Of a stretch of 64,000 nucleotides of DNA, positions 43,960-55,731 are shown in pieces. A program made the position numbers and the translations under genes. Within the stretch, counting starts at the first letter, position 1, and each line of letters opens with the position of its first letter. Origin of the DNA: Lachancea kluyveri NRRL Y-12651 (Eukaryota; Ascomycota; Saccharomycetes; Saccharomycetales; Saccharomycetaceae); NCBI GenBank assembly GCA_000149225.2, contig CM000688.1, positions 1,054,001-1,118,000 on the forward strand, written 5' to 3'. The notes under the pieces were generated by a model, which made no database searches, was not told where the DNA came from, and worked only from the letters and a program-made list of their open reading frames with translations.

Positions 43960-45204
43960 GTGAAAAATCTCGCACCCAACACAGAGTTTCCCGTACTTAA
44001 AGAAACAAAAAGAAAAAAATATGTGCCAATTATGGTTCAGGTGACTGCTACTTGTTTTTCAAGGGATAATGTTTAGGCATAAAGTAATTCCATAACTCGG
44101 TACGGTATCTCATGTATAGACCTATACCAGCGAATGTAACATATTTCTCAGTATCTTAGAACTCCACACGTTTGTCTTGAACCTTTGCAGCTACTAAGTT
44201 TGCTGTCACTCATTATACCGAGTCTTAAATATGACTACTAATTCTACAGATCAATACTTGTGCCGCGTAAATTCCTCATACAATAGGGCCGCTTTCATAA
44301 TTGGTTAACCGTCCTTTGAAGGCTAACATGAAATTGGGCCAGACGCGACGAATACATCTGCCAACAGCCATTAGATTTTTCTACGAGGCATATTCATGCA
44401 GATTTCTGCGCACTGTGAGGTCTGAATCTTGTAGCCGAAGGGGCATATGCTCAACACAAACAGCAGGGTAACCTCATATGAAGATTATCACGTGACTTTT
44501 CCAAAAGACTTACTGTTAAAGGGCTGCGGTTCTAAGTTGTTAGGACGATGCCACTTAATAGAGCTCTATTTTAGACGCGTCCGTATTTTTCATAAGTTTA
44601 ATTGTAGGCTAGAAATGAGCTTTAATACTTTTGTCTATCAGAAGACTGGTATACTTCAAAGCATTTTTATTCAGACGCACGTTTGCTGTTGATATTAAAT
44701 ATTTTATCAGCCGTTTGAGCAAAATATACATGACTAGGTCTTTAAAATTATCCTAGAGCATTAATTACTCTTCTATACCGATGAAGATTTCTTTGCTAGA
44801 AAGAAAGATACAAAAACTGAAAAAAAAACCCAAGGTGACACAGGAGAAATGATTGTTAGTAGCATTCAAAACTAAGTAGAAAAGAATAATCAAGGTTGTA
44901 TGTGGCATCAGTTTTTGTACACGACTTTGTCGAAATTGGCCCAACAAGTTACCTGGTTGATTATAGAGCTGTATAATCGAACGCACTGGGAATATCTAAT
45001 CAGGTTTAGCGGGGGAAAAGGTCCTAACATAAATTGATAATAGTTTCGGCAGAAGATTATTTTTTCTGTACTAACTTGGCCATCCGGAAGGATGGTCAAA
45101 TGCAAGAAGTTGAACATAATGCGAGAAAAAAGAACCTGAGCTAAACTCAGCACAAATGAATCGAAAAGATTAATTTAGAACTGCCTATTTGTGTCGGCAA
45201 ATAA
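43960..45204. other. 1.2-kb gene-free region
   Basis: AT-rich DNA upstream of the zinc-finger gene. Frames such as 44447-44692 and 44908-45153 have no recognisable family. Nothing else was seen. Confidence 0.35.
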
Positions 45205-45250
45205 TGTGTATGTACACATACATATGCATATACATATACATACACATATT
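45205..45250. repeat. (TATACA/CATATG)n alternating purine-pyrimidine microsatellite
   Basis: An imperfect run of TGTATGTACACATACATATGCATATACATATACATACACAT-type units about 45 bp long. It lies just downstream of the proline racemase-family pseudogene and could vary in length. Confidence 0.7.
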
Positions 45251-45330
45251 TCAGTTTCTAGAAAGCATGTTAGATATACTAAGCACGCTCGAGTGACGTA
45301 GGTGTTTTTTTTTTTTAAATAATAGTTGGT

Positions 45331-46341
45331 TTATTCCCTGACCGGAAAGCCTTTAGCGATATCGTCGTCACTGTCAATGGTCCAGCTAGCAAACCCCAAG
45401 ACATTGGCGCTTCCCTCTATTTCGGCCACTGCGGCATCATAACCTTTATATTTTACAGCTTCCATCACTTTACCCCTGAACATTGAGCCGGTTATAGATT
45501 CATTGACAAGATACTCTCCTTTTTGAATTTTGTCTCTCAGAAAAAACTAAGTGACCCTGCCCTACAGTCCCTGGACCTGTTGGCGAACGATCAACCTCCC
45601 TGTCAGCAAATATACAACATTTACCTGCGTCCCTTCCTTGGTGTTTGGATCATTGTCAATGATGGTACCATAGATATGGTTGATTTCAGGTATGAACGGA
45701 TGCTCCACCTTATACTTTTCGCTAGCGACAGTTTTCACCTCCATACCTAGTTTTGTGAGTGCTTCGACTTTAGAAAGTTGTATAGAGATGTTCCAAGGCT
45801 TCGAGATTGTGTAGAAATAGAAAGCCCCACAGAATACAATGTCTCCTTTTACTTCGCCGAACGAGGGTGTGGTGACGGAAGCATCTCTTACAAAAATAAA
45901 TGATGGGACGTTAGTAAAACGCGCGCCTCCAACTTTGCTACCATCCTACTTGACATGTGCTTCGATATAATCACAAGGTGCATCGATTCCGACTTTGGTT
46001 TCTGGTACTGTGCGCTTTACCCACCCCAGCTTCACTGCAACAGAAGATAGCGCTATGACACCATGTCCGCAATGGTCACTGTAGTCTTCGTTGTGGATGA
46101 AGATGATCCCAAAATCTGCTTCTGCAGATACCGCCTCAGTTAGATAGCCACCATACATATCAGCATGGCCTCTTGGGTCCAACATTAAGGCTTTTCTGAT
46201 GTCATCATGGTTTTCCTTCAACCACTTACGTTTTGCTACTATGGTCTCACCAGGCAGGTCAGGAAGCCCGCTTGTTACGATACGAAACGGTTCTCCGGCA
46301 GTGTGTGTTTCAACCGTCTTGATAACACTTTCCACCATCAT
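45331..46341 (-). pseudogene. Decayed proline racemase-family gene, trans-3-hydroxy-L-proline dehydratase type
   Basis: The first 131 codons (46341 to about 45949) form a good proline racemase-family N-terminus, including ETHTAGEPFRIV, PRGHADMYGG and DHCGHGVIALSS with the catalytic cysteine. An in-frame TAG follows AHVK, after which the family sequence continues as DGSKVGG, RFTNVPSFIFVRDA and VEHPFIPEINHIYGTIIDNDP. Two frame changes then occur near 45640 and 45550, and the C-terminal part resumes to a stop at 45331. The segment DREVDRSPTGPGT has threonine where racemases have the second cysteine, which points to the dehydratase subgroup. S. cerevisiae lacks this family, so it is an accessory catabolic gene now dead in this genome. 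Recent decay is likely because the sequence is otherwise well preserved. Confidence 0.82.
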
Positions 46342-47140
46342 TCAGCGTCTGTTTATTTTATTCTATCAGCGTAAGCGCGAAAGAGTGCTAGAGAGAGAGA
46401 AAACAGGGCCAAAGCAAATAGGCAGCCGATTCGCACCGACTATATATACAGATACTCATGGCACTGTTTGCTTGCTGCTTATTATGTACATGGAAAAGGA
46501 TGATCCGGTAGTGACTTTAACCTTATCTTGGCCGCGTTTATCTCTATTCTCACTGATTACCATAAAAGGAATCTCATAAAAATCCACCACTTGCCCAGTC
46601 ATCTCTTTTCTCCTTTCCTTCTGTTTTCTCGAAACAAAACGAACGAAACGACAAAGCGCACACATATCATGGCACCTTACTCTTACATCGCATTTGACTG
46701 ACGAGGTGTATGGGTCTCTAACAAACCCGCTGGCGTCGAGACCACGTTGCCAAACCCCAGCGCCTGTGTAGGTCCCAGGTTCATCGCTTAAAGTACATCA
46801 TGAGTCGAGAATTATAAGAACTGGATCCCTTAATTTTCTCCTTTACAAGCAAAAAATTTAGTAAACTGGTACCGGGTTTTACTCAGTGTTTAGGAGCGAA
46901 TCAGCTCTCTTGACTTGACAGTTAGCTTCTCTTTCTTTTTCTTTGCCTTTTTCTCTCGTACCAAGTAACTGGCATTCTAAACGCAAATTCCATCCGAGAT
47001 GGGTAGGTGAGCAACCAAGAACATGTGCTTCTGTCCTATGCCTTCGTAGCAATAAGCCGATCCAACAAAACTGCTGAAAATTATACAAAGCTGTGCCCAG
47101 TTTTCAGATTTCTTGCACTTTTTGTGTACCATTCATTCAA
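46342..47140. other. Divergent promoter region
   Basis: About 800 bp between the dehydratase pseudogene and the DHA2 transporter, with divergent transcription. A TATATATACA element lies near 46441. Frames inside it (for example 46199-46579) overlap the pseudogene and lack family signatures. Confidence 0.35.
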
Positions 47141-49039
47141 ATGGATAACTGTGGTAAAGACATTGAGTCCATGGGCGTAATTGTGGAAGACAGATCCAGC
47201 GCCCAGGATGAATCCTCAGGCCACGTTGGCGACCCACAGCCCTTATCTGGATTCAAACTCTATGCCAACATGGGCTCACTGACCCTGGTACTATTTCTTG
47301 CTGCACTAGACATTTTGATTATGAGCGCCAGCATCGAAGTCATCTCTGAGCAGTTCAACGACTACTCAAAAAGTGGCTGGATAGTGTCTGGTTACAGTTT
47401 ACCAGAGGCCCTGTTAACTTTGTTGTGGGGAAGGTTTGCGACAATTTTTGGGTTCAAGTTGAGCCTGCTCCTTTCCATTCTGATTTTCGAAACCGGTTCA
47501 CTGATATCTGCAGTCTCGAACTCTATGAATGTGTTGATTGGTGGCAGAGTTGTAGCCGGGATTGGAGGGAGCGGTATCCAGTCTCTTTGTTTTGTGATTG
47601 CATCCACTTTGACAACAGAACGGTCTAGGGGAGTGGCTATCTCTGTGCTAAGCTGTGCTTATGCCGTTGCGGCGGTCGCAGGCCCATTCATGGGTGGTGC
47701 TTTCACCACTCACGTCACATGGCGGTGGTGTTTCTATATCAATCTTCCAATTGGCAGTCTTGCATTTGCTGTTTTGGTGTTGACCTACAAGCCGCACGAG
47801 GGTAATTCGGCCAGGAGTATCGTTTCTGTGTTGAAATCATGCTGCGAGTTTGGCACGGCTAGACTGTTCTCCAAAGATCTTTACCTTAAGATGTTCGATG
47901 AGTTAGTGTTTGGATTTGATTTTATAGGGTTCATTTTCTGTTCCGTAGGCTTCATTTTGTTCCTTTTGGGTCTCACTTTTGGCGGAGATAAGTACGCCTG
48001 GAGTTCTGGTGCAATCATCGTGTACTTCATTGTTGGTGTTACAATAAGCGTGGCGTTTCTTTTGTATGACTTCATGATCTTTCCAAAGTTTGGCAGGGTG
48101 AGAAAAAATGCGTCTTTTAGACCACTGGTACCATGGAGCGTTGTCTCGAGACCTGGGATTGCTACGGCTGTCGCAGCAAATTTTCTCATGTGTGTGGCTT
48201 ACAGCGCACAGGTTGTATACATTATTCAATTTTTCCAGCTGGTGCGCGGTTCCGATGCGTGGAGGGCCAGCATCCACGTAGTTGCTTTAGAGATTCCCGA
48301 CATCATAACTGTAGCCATTAGTGGTGCTATCAGTAGAATGACAGGACATGTGAAACCTATTATTTTTGTAGGGATAATTGCAGGCCTAGTCGGGGCTGGT
48401 CTGTTGACCCTCTTGGACAATGACTCTGGCAGCTCTAAGCACATTGGTCTGTTAATTCTTCCGGGCGTTGCATTTGGTGCCATGTTGCAAGGCTCACTAC
48501 TAAGTTGTCAACTTCAGATCCCTAAAGACAGCGCATCTTTTATGCCAGATTTTGTTTCCACAACCACGGTGCATACCTTCTCTATATCTCTAGGGATGTC
48601 CTTTGGCAGTGTGCTTGCAACGATGGTATTTGGCACATCTCTACATAACAAAATTGCCAGTTCAGGCTTTGAGTTTTTGAGCACCAAATCTGTGGACGAA
48701 CTTGTCAGTTATAGAATTCAAAATTTTGATGGAACGAGATCAGGGCTGGGATATATTTTTGGCAACAGTATCAAGAATGTATTTTGGATGGCTCTAGGGC
48801 TCTGTGCTCTGGCTTTCATATTTGGGATTTTCACTTCGAATGAAAAATTGAATCTAGAAAGCACTGGAAAAACTACATGTAAGAGGCAAGAAAGAGAAGA
48901 AAGGGGAGGAGAAAAAGAAGAAGGAGAGGGAGAAGAAGTGGAAGAAAAGGAGGAGGAAGAAGAAGAAAAATTTGCGACCAAAAATACACAAAGCACAGAA
49001 AACGCCGAAAACACAGATACTCTGGAAAAAAGCGGATAG
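47141..49039 (+). CDS. DHA2-family (14-TM) MFS transporter, VBA type
   Basis: From the first ATG (47141) the protein has 632 residues. The frame is open further upstream but only with a GTG at 47093. It has about 14 hydrophobic segments, with MFS motif A as LLWGRFATIFGFKLSLL, the ALDILIMSASIEVI TM1 and the antiporter motif C region AVAGPFMGGAF followed by WRWCFYINLPIG, a hallmark of DHA2 proteins. Its closest relatives appear to be the subtelomeric Vba3/Vba5 and related vacuolar basic amino acid or drug transporters. The C-terminal 60 residues form a very unusual tail dominated by Glu, Lys and Arg, encoded by an A/G-rich repeat. Substrate unknown. Confidence 0.88.
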   Translation: MDNCGKDIESMGVIVEDRSSAQDESSGHVGDPQPLSGFKLYANMGSLTLVLFLAALDILIMSASIEVISEQFNDYSKSGWIVSGYSLPEALLTLLWGRFATIFGFKLSLLLSILIFETGSLISAVSNSMNVLIGGRVVAGIGGSGIQSLCFVIASTLTTERSRGVAISVLSCAYAVAAVAGPFMGGAFTTHVTWRWCFYINLPIGSLAFAVLVLTYKPHEGNSARSIVSVLKSCCEFGTARLFSKDLYLKMFDELVFGFDFIGFIFCSVGFILFLLGLTFGGDKYAWSSGAIIVYFIVGVTISVAFLLYDFMIFPKFGRVRKNASFRPLVPWSVVSRPGIATAVAANFLMCVAYSAQVVYIIQFFQLVRGSDAWRASIHVVALEIPDIITVAISGAISRMTGHVKPIIFVGIIAGLVGAGLLTLLDNDSGSSKHIGLLILPGVAFGAMLQGSLLSCQLQIPKDSASFMPDFVSTTTVHTFSISLGMSFGSVLATMVFGTSLHNKIASSGFEFLSTKSVDELVSYRIQNFDGTRSGLGYIFGNSIKNVFWMALGLCALAFIFGIFTSNEKLNLESTGKTTCKRQEREERGGEKEEGEGEEVEEKEEEEEEKFATKNTQSTENAENTDTLEKSG

Positions 49040-49330
49040 TATATATCTCCATGAGCGACCTCTCTACAGCGCATTCTGATAAGGCTAAAATAACAGTTAC
49101 AGATGCTTGTGCGAGGAGTATCTGAGAAAGATGGACAATCAACAACACAGGTTGAAACTACCGCTTCATGAAGGATGCCAATATGGGTATTAGTTTGCGT
49201 GGTGATATTTGAATGTGCATTTATGTGAATATTTCTGTATTCCTAAGGTCTGTTTTCTGGGATTAAAAAAGCTTTTTTTATGCATTTCTAAGCATTATCT
49301 CCTGGCTAAATACGCAACAGTCTTGTTTTT

Positions 49331-49657
49331 TGTTGGAATATTAATCAACTATCATCTATCGACTAGCATTCATATTACTAGCATATTATCACACGGTGTA
49401 AGATGATGACATGAAGAATCAGAATTAGTTATCAGATTTAATAGAAGCTGAAACGCAAGGACTGATGATGTAATAGGATAATGAATAATCACATATAAAA
49501 TGAAGGAAGTAATAATGTTATTATGTAGAATTATTGATTCCCTTTTCTGGGTCCTTTGAAAGACTAAAAGAACTTCTAGTATGCCCTGTACGCTAAATAT
49601 TATAGCCTTCGCCAAAAATGGAGTCTCAACAATTATTTCAACATTCACCCATTTCTC
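49331..49657 (+). mobile_element. Ty1/copia delta-type LTR fossil with the first bases of gag
   Basis: The sequence from TGTTGGAATA at 49331 to the terminal CAACA at 49631 is a complete delta-type LTR of about 301 bp, clearly related to the S. cerevisiae Ty1/Ty2 delta. The next 26 or so bases still match the start of Ty1 gag, after which the similarity stops. It is therefore a broken element: one LTR plus a stub of internal sequence. No flanking target duplication is visible. High similarity to Ty1 suggests a fairly young insertion compared with the second copy. Confidence 0.85.
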
Positions 49658-50404
49658 GAGGGGAATATACCTTGGACTGGAACTCGGAATACGTTATGAA
49701 TAAGCTATAAACCTACGTATACTAGCGTAAAGTGTCGCGTATGACATGCTAATAACTGGAAAGATATCTGTGATTATTTATACTAATTCAGATTAATGAA
49801 GCTAAACGTCAAGTTAACGTATTATAGTACTACCGAAAAACAGTTATCTAACCATATTCACTACTACATTTGGAGAATATCAGGCCGAGACTTATTTTAT
49901 ATGTTGAAATTGAGGTGAAAGAACGTTCGACAGACTTACATGTCTATAATATTATACGAACGTTGAGGAACATATAGGCAGGTATTCTCGGGAGCGAATT
50001 CAGCTGTCTCGAAGCCCTACCAATACTAAGCTCTACTCGGAAGATGGTCGGTGTGATTAATTGACGTACAGATTTGAAAAGTATTGAACAATAGTATTGG
50101 TTTGTACTCCTTTATAATTATCTTTAAATCCACAGTCTTGTTCGATAGCAACTATTGCGATACATTGCGTGATACATAAAAACTTCTTTGTCTTGTAGGA
50201 ATTTGACATACCGCTTGCAGCCACCCCTATCGTATCGGACTTCGGCGTGCGACTATCTTTCATATCAATCAGCTGACTCATATCTACTCCGAATATCTTT
50301 TTCTTGGCAACGCGAACAGGTATAAATATAATATAAAAGCTGAAGCTTCTCCGCTTAATCTTTGTTTCGCAATCATTGCAAGGCGCACTTAACTGACTTG
50401 AGAT
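49658..50404. other. Upstream region of the MCH-type gene
   Basis: AT-rich DNA. An imperfect inverted repeat GAACGTTCG / CGAACGTT lies at about 49921-49966. TATAAATATAATATAAAAG near 50320 is a good TATA region for the downstream transporter. No gene was recognised. Confidence 0.4.
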
Positions 50405-51910
50405 ATGTTTCCCGTTTACATTTCGAAAAGGCTTGAAAAATGGGCATTTACGAAGAAACCTGACGATGACCAGAAGTCCTTTGAGTTAGAATCCAATAAA
50501 GTCCTTTACAGAAGCCAAGGGCCTATCAGTTCTGGGTTCGCAGCAACAGAAAACGCAACCGGCGCTTTGAAGAAGAACAAAGACCAACAAAATCATGAAT
50601 TAACACATACTGTATCCTATGAGGGGCTAGACTCTGATGATGTCAGATTGCTAGATAAAGACATTGATTTCCCTGATGGTGGACTACAGGCGTACTTAGT
50701 TGTATTTGGCTCTTTCATGGGGTTACTTCCTGTTTTTGGTATGGTCAACTCTCTTGGTGCTATTGAAAGTTATATATCCAGACATCAGCTGGCAGCTGTT
50801 CCATCTTCTGTAATTTCATGGATCTTTTCCATCTACCTATCAATAAGCTCTTTGAGTTGTATCTTTGCGGGAGGTTATTTTGACAGAAATGGTAGGACTG
50901 CACCGATGTGTATTGGTTCTTTGTTTTTTGTTGGCGGATTAATGGCCACCGCCAACTGTCAAACGGTGTGGCAATTCATTTTGGCATTTTCAATTCTCTG
51001 CGGGGTGGGCACCGGTATCACAATGACCCCTCTAGTGAGTTGCGTAGCCACTTGGTTTCATAAAAAAAGAGCAATGGCCACAAGCATCGCTACAATTGGT
51101 GGCTCTGTGGGTGGTATTGTGTTTCCACTGCTGCTAAGAAAGTTGTACGAGGAGGTAGGTTTTCAATGGGCTCTGAGAATTACCGGATTTATCTGCTTTT
51201 TATGTTTAGCATGTGCTACTATTCTCGCTCGCGAAAGAGAAAAGCCGGTTGCTCAGCCCTTTGAATCACGCAAAAAGCTGTTCTTATGGTACCTTACCTC
51301 ATCTTTTAATTGGAGATACTTTTTTGAATGGAGGTTTCTATTTGCAGCATTAGGTGGCTCACTTGCTGAAAGCTCACTTACCGCCTCTTCTACCTATATC
51401 GCTTCATATTCTATGGCGAGGCACAACACAGAAACTGTTTCATATGCACTAATTACGACAACAAATGCGGTTGGTATTCTGGGGAGATACATCCCGGGTT
51501 ATCTTGCAGACAAGTTCACGGGTAGGTTCAACATGATGATCATTACTATGTTCATGGCAGTATTTTTCAATTTGGTCATGTGGCTACCTTTTGGCGGCAA
51601 TTTAAAAGTTTTATGGGCATACTCGATGCTATATGGGTTTTCGTCTGGCACTGTATTATCTTTAGCACCCGTATGCATTGGCCAGATCTCTAGGACTGCT
51701 GATTTTGGGAAGCGTTATGCAACCATGTACCTCATACAAGCTATCACAACTCTTCCTATCATTCCTATTAGCGGTGCGCTTATCGGCGATGGTAAAATCA
51801 AAGGATACAACAACTTTATTATCTTTACTTCTATGTTGATGTTGGCTGGCGTTGTCTGTTTTGTAATCTCAAGAAACCTATGCGTAGGATTCAGGATAAG
51901 CAAATTCTGA
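50405..51910 (+). CDS. Monocarboxylate-porter-family transporter (MCH4/MCH5 type)
   Basis: A 501-residue MFS protein of the fungal monocarboxylate-porter homologue group. Landmarks are the opening [20 protein letters not shown] before TM1, [55 protein letters not shown] and the C-terminal CVGFRISKF, all with counterparts in S. cerevisiae Mch5 (riboflavin uptake) and Mch4. Twelve membrane segments are predicted. The length equals that of Mch4 (501). The yeast family members do not carry lactate or pyruvate, so riboflavin or a related solute is the best guess. A frame overlapping its 3' end (51880-52254) is not convincing as a gene. Confidence 0.9.
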   Translation: MFPVYISKRLEKWAFTKKPDDDQKSFELESNKVLYRSQGPISSGFAATENATGALKKNKDQQNHELTHTVSYEGLDSDDVRLLDKDIDFPDGGLQAYLVVFGSFMGLLPVFGMVNSLGAIESYISRHQLAAVPSSVISWIFSIYLSISSLSCIFAGGYFDRNGRTAPMCIGSLFFVGGLMATANCQTVWQFILAFSILCGVGTGITMTPLVSCVATWFHKKRAMATSIATIGGSVGGIVFPLLLRKLYEEVGFQWALRITGFICFLCLACATILAREREKPVAQPFESRKKLFLWYLTSSFNWRYFFEWRFLFAALGGSLAESSLTASSTYIASYSMARHNTETVSYALITTTNAVGILGRYIPGYLADKFTGRFNMMIITMFMAVFFNLVMWLPFGGNLKVLWAYSMLYGFSSGTVLSLAPVCIGQISRTADFGKRYATMYLIQAITTLPIIPISGALIGDGKIKGYNNFIIFTSMLMLAGVVCFVISRNLCVGFRISKF

Positions 51911-52346
51911 AATGGCACGCTATTTTTATTCGTCTGATAATTCTTAGCAGCTATGTTCTATTTTACAGCATTCGGGTGTCAAATAAATACAGTTTCCCCG
52001 GTTTTTTAATGCCCAACAATTTAAGCTTTTTGCTGGCGTTGGCCTTAGGGTGCACAATAACTTTTTTTTTTTTTCTTTTTTTTGCATATGCCGGTATCGA
52101 CACTGAGCTAACAATACCCTCGGGTTTCAAATGCGACTCTATAGTCTGTATTCTAAACAAATCCATCTTATATGACACACAAAGGCTTGGTTTTGTGTGT
52201 ATCGGTTTTATAGTAGAGGGTGATAAACTAGCTACGAAAATATTTAATGTTTAGTTGGCATGAGCAGAATTACTTTCCTTTGCTATACGCCATCATTATG
52301 CGTGGGAGCGAAATAAGATACAAATCGTTAAATCGTAAAATGGTGT

Positions 52347-53100
52347 TTGAAAGTTAACAAAAAAGGTGAGCGCTATAAGGTTACCAATATAGCTTGCCCA
52401 CTAAGCTCGGCATTTACGAAAAGCCTGTCTGAGGGCATCTGGATGCCACCTAGATGTAACGTCCTAGCAGAGCTTGATTCTTTTTTCGAAAAAAACGTGC
52501 CCGATAAGACACTTACTAATGTTAAGAGCGAACTTGAACCCCATTTGACATCCCAGTTGGTGGTTCATTTCTCACTCGTCCTCCAACAGCAAAACCTCAG
52601 GTATTATACCGAACTCTGTGCTCTTGTGTGAGTCGGGGCCAATGGTCTGAAAAGGTGGAATTGAAAGCCTGGTTTCGGTCTTTACTCAAGGACTTGTGAT
52701 GCAGTTTACGGCCAACTTAAATGCAACGTTGGTGTTAGCTTTAAGTATATGCCCCAAGGCCACAGCAAGTACACCGGGAGGACTGTCGAAGGCGATCCAC
52801 TTTCTCCGAAGGCCTTGCGCCTGAAGGAAGACTTTGTGTACCAGAGCCTGGTGAATGTACGTCAAGCAGCCAAATTTGCGGTGTGGCCACACTTTTTGGC
52901 TCGGTCTGGGAGTGTTCCTTACCAGGTCAGCGGCATTTAGCATTAGGCCAGGAGGACGTGGACAGCGACGTTTAGATACGCAATGAGTTTCGTATTTTAC
53001 CACCAGCTCGCTCCAGGATACGGGCCAAGACAGTTTCGGGCAAGCCCAGTGGCTTCACAAATAAGAGCTCCAAGTTTTTTACCGAGTTAGATCATCTTTT
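52347..53100 (+). other. Unassigned decayed coding region
   Basis: Between the MCH-type gene and the VPS10 relic the DNA becomes locally GC-richer, and several plus-strand frames of protein-like composition follow each other. No family could be named. It is probably another dead subtelomeric gene, but chance frames cannot be excluded. Confidence 0.25.
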
Positions 53101-53699
53101 TAGTTTAGCGGGTCGTCAAGAAACGCACACGAGAGGGACAACGTTCAGGAAAGCATGAGTGTATTTTTATATGCACAGGTACCTCGCAATACTCCATGCT
53201 TTTTCCGTAGAAAAAGCGGATATTAGCAGTAGGTTCGGATGACTGATTCTGAATTCTTAATCTGAAAGCATGTGCAGCAAAACGAAATGTAATCAAGACT
53301 TTGTGCTAAGACCTTACACTGAGAAGAGTATGCAGGCTTATGGCCGTGGCCTTGATTAATAGCGGAAAGCCCGTCGTGGTGGGAGTATAGAAGGCAGCTA
53401 GGACAAGGCCCAGTAGCAGTATCTGTGATATACTAAAAGCTCAAGTGTTTTCTGGTTTATGGCTCCTCTGCAAAAGATCATTTAACTCAAGGGTGAAAAT
53501 TTACAGAAGCTACTGACCCAACAAGCAATATTGCATCCCAAAAGAGTGTTCTGTACCTTTCTTTTCTTTTTGTCAAGTTGTGGCATACACAGTTTTAAAC
53601 GACTATTTATTATTCCACACTTTGTGAAGATAATGGAGAAAGAGGTCTTGTATTTCGTGGAGCTAAAGCCATATGCACATGGGATTTAGCAGAGCAGAG

Positions 53700-55696
53700 C
53701 AGAGTGTATTTGAGGGCAAACAGTGCTGGTCCCCTTCTTCAGCAAGAGAGTCTTTGTGAAAGGTGGTAAGCAAGCATATGGGACTGAGGATCAAGGTGAA
53801 GCCTGGGAAAAGGTGGGTATCGCTCCAGAAGAGTCTAAAAATGCTTCTTCTTTGTATTTTGAATTTAAAACACATCCTGCTAGGAGAGAGTATCTCACTG
53901 CTAGAGGGATCATTTGCCATGCCAAAGGTAATAATGCTTTGGACAATGAGTCTTCGAGCAGGTTTGGAATATGTGAGAGTAAATGGCTCATTTCATCTGA
54001 TGGCGGAAAGCAGTTTACTGAAATGCTTCCACCGAACCATAACTCCTTGAAAGGGTCCTTTAGTGATGCTAATTGTGAGCTCACCAGACTTACCAAAGAC
54101 TCTCTGGTTGGTGATCAGCCCACGGTCTTTTGTAAACTTTACATGTCTACGGCAGAAATGGGTGATGAGAGCCAACCCAGAGTGGAACGATTTGCTACCA
54201 GAGATTTTGGTAAGACAGTCGAAAAAGTGGACCAGCTTGATGGTGAGCCTGTGCGTCAACTTCAGATTTTAAATGGCTACGTGATCGTATCTACCGAAGA
54301 GGTTTCGCAAAGTAAAAGTTCACTGAAGAGGGTTCTGATTTCCAAGGACGGCTCAAAATTCCAGGAGGCTCTATTTCCAAAGGGACCTTACTCCGCTCAT
54401 CTTGATTATTCATTCAACTCTGATGGAAAACTTCTCAGATTTGTGAGCGACTTTCTTGGTCGCAAGAGTAAAAGCGGTAATTCTGAAATTCCGAGGTTTT
54501 CATGTCCGACTCAACAGGCCTCAAGTCCTCCAAAGTGTCTGCTTTATCTTCAAAAGTTGGGGGCACCTACAGTGCCACCCAAATTGATTACCTAGCGGTA
54601 GTTTTTGCCAGTAGTTTTATCACTACGATTTTTTCTGACGAAAGTGCCAAGATATCCACGGTAATTTCTTTTGATAACGGTTTTACTTGGTCCAAGCTGT
54701 GCATAATAGATCCTGAATATAAAGGGGGCTATGCTTGTGACATCGATGATCTAGAGAGCTGTTCTTTGCAGATGTATGACAATGAAGGGTCGCTATTTAG
54801 TAGCATGACATCCCCTGGTGCGACCTCGAGCGTCATGATGACTACCGGTACAGTTTTCAGTGGTCATGGACTTGAACGCAGGAAACTGCAAGCCTATATT
54901 TCTAGGGATGGCGCTGCTACCTGGTCAAAAGCTTTTGGTTTTTCAGTTAAGTTTGTATTTGGTGACAACGGCAACGTCATCGTTGCTATCTCTGGTAATC
55001 TGACACCAGATAACGAACCGGTAGGAGAGATATACTACTCTTTGAATCAGGGATACACATGGTCAAAACACGCTTTGAAGCATAAACTATATCCGTTTGA
55101 TCTTTTTGTGACAAACAAAGATGGGTCCGGCTCTACATCTGTTTTATCTGGGACATTCTCACTTTTAGCTGCCCAAGATCAAGTCGCCTACATATACACG
55201 ATTGATTTCAGTGAGGTGTTTGAGGGTAAAATATGTTCAGAAAGTGACTTTGAGTATCAGTATGAGAGCGATGGCAAATCTATAAACGGTTTAGGGTACA
55301 AAATTAAGAAGAGAAGACAAGATGCGCAATGCTTGATTAAAAGGGCGAATGCGGACATCGAAAAAGTTGTGGGGGAGGGGGGCACTGTTACTGCGCAGAA
55401 AGAGAGATTACGAATGCTCTTCTGAGCTCTTTCTGAATAAAAATGGGAAATATGTCCTAAGCCCCAATCTTTTGCACTTATCTGGAGCTTGCAACTCATC
55501 AAGCAGCACTATCAAGACGCGGCCAATGAGGTTATCCTCTGGCAACAAGTGTAGAAACCCGCTCAGTGTAAATGCCGTGGACGTTTCATGTAAAGAACTA
55601 ACATCCGAAGCCAATAAACCCGGAAAAGGTGAAGATGCTTCATCTAAAAGTATATGGACATTTTTGTCACGAAGCTTTTCTTTTATAATACAGTGA
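53700..55696 (+). pseudogene. Decayed VPS10/sortilin-like receptor gene
   Basis: Successive plus-strand frames give the luminal region of a Vps10-type sorting receptor. BNR/Asp-box-like repeats are visible: STVISFDNGFTWSK, QAYISRDGAATWSKAFGF and IYYSLNQGYTWSKHAL, followed by the cysteine-rich 10CC start (GKICSESDFEYQYES and DYECSSELFLNKNGKYV). S. cerevisiae Vps10 and its subtelomeric paralogues Vth1, Vth2 and YNR065C are about 1,100 to 1,580 residues; this relic covers only about half of one. The frame changes near 54490 and again at a G-rich run near 55370-55385. The N-terminus, second Vps10 domain and membrane segment are missing. Vps10 carries carboxypeptidase Y from Golgi to endosome; this copy is not functional. 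Confidence 0.8.
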
Positions 55697-55731
55697 TTAC
55701 CTAAGCTCATATTCTGACTCGGAACGTCGGT

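Noticed and set aside
47093-47140. GTG-initiated extension of the DHA2 transporter
   Set aside because: The first ATG at 47141 leads directly into the normal charged N-terminal tail; yeast nuclear genes rarely start at GTG.
48718-49148. Antisense Ser/Phe- and Leu/Pro-rich frames over the transporter C-terminus
   Set aside because: They are reverse readings of the purine-rich Glu/Lys tract.
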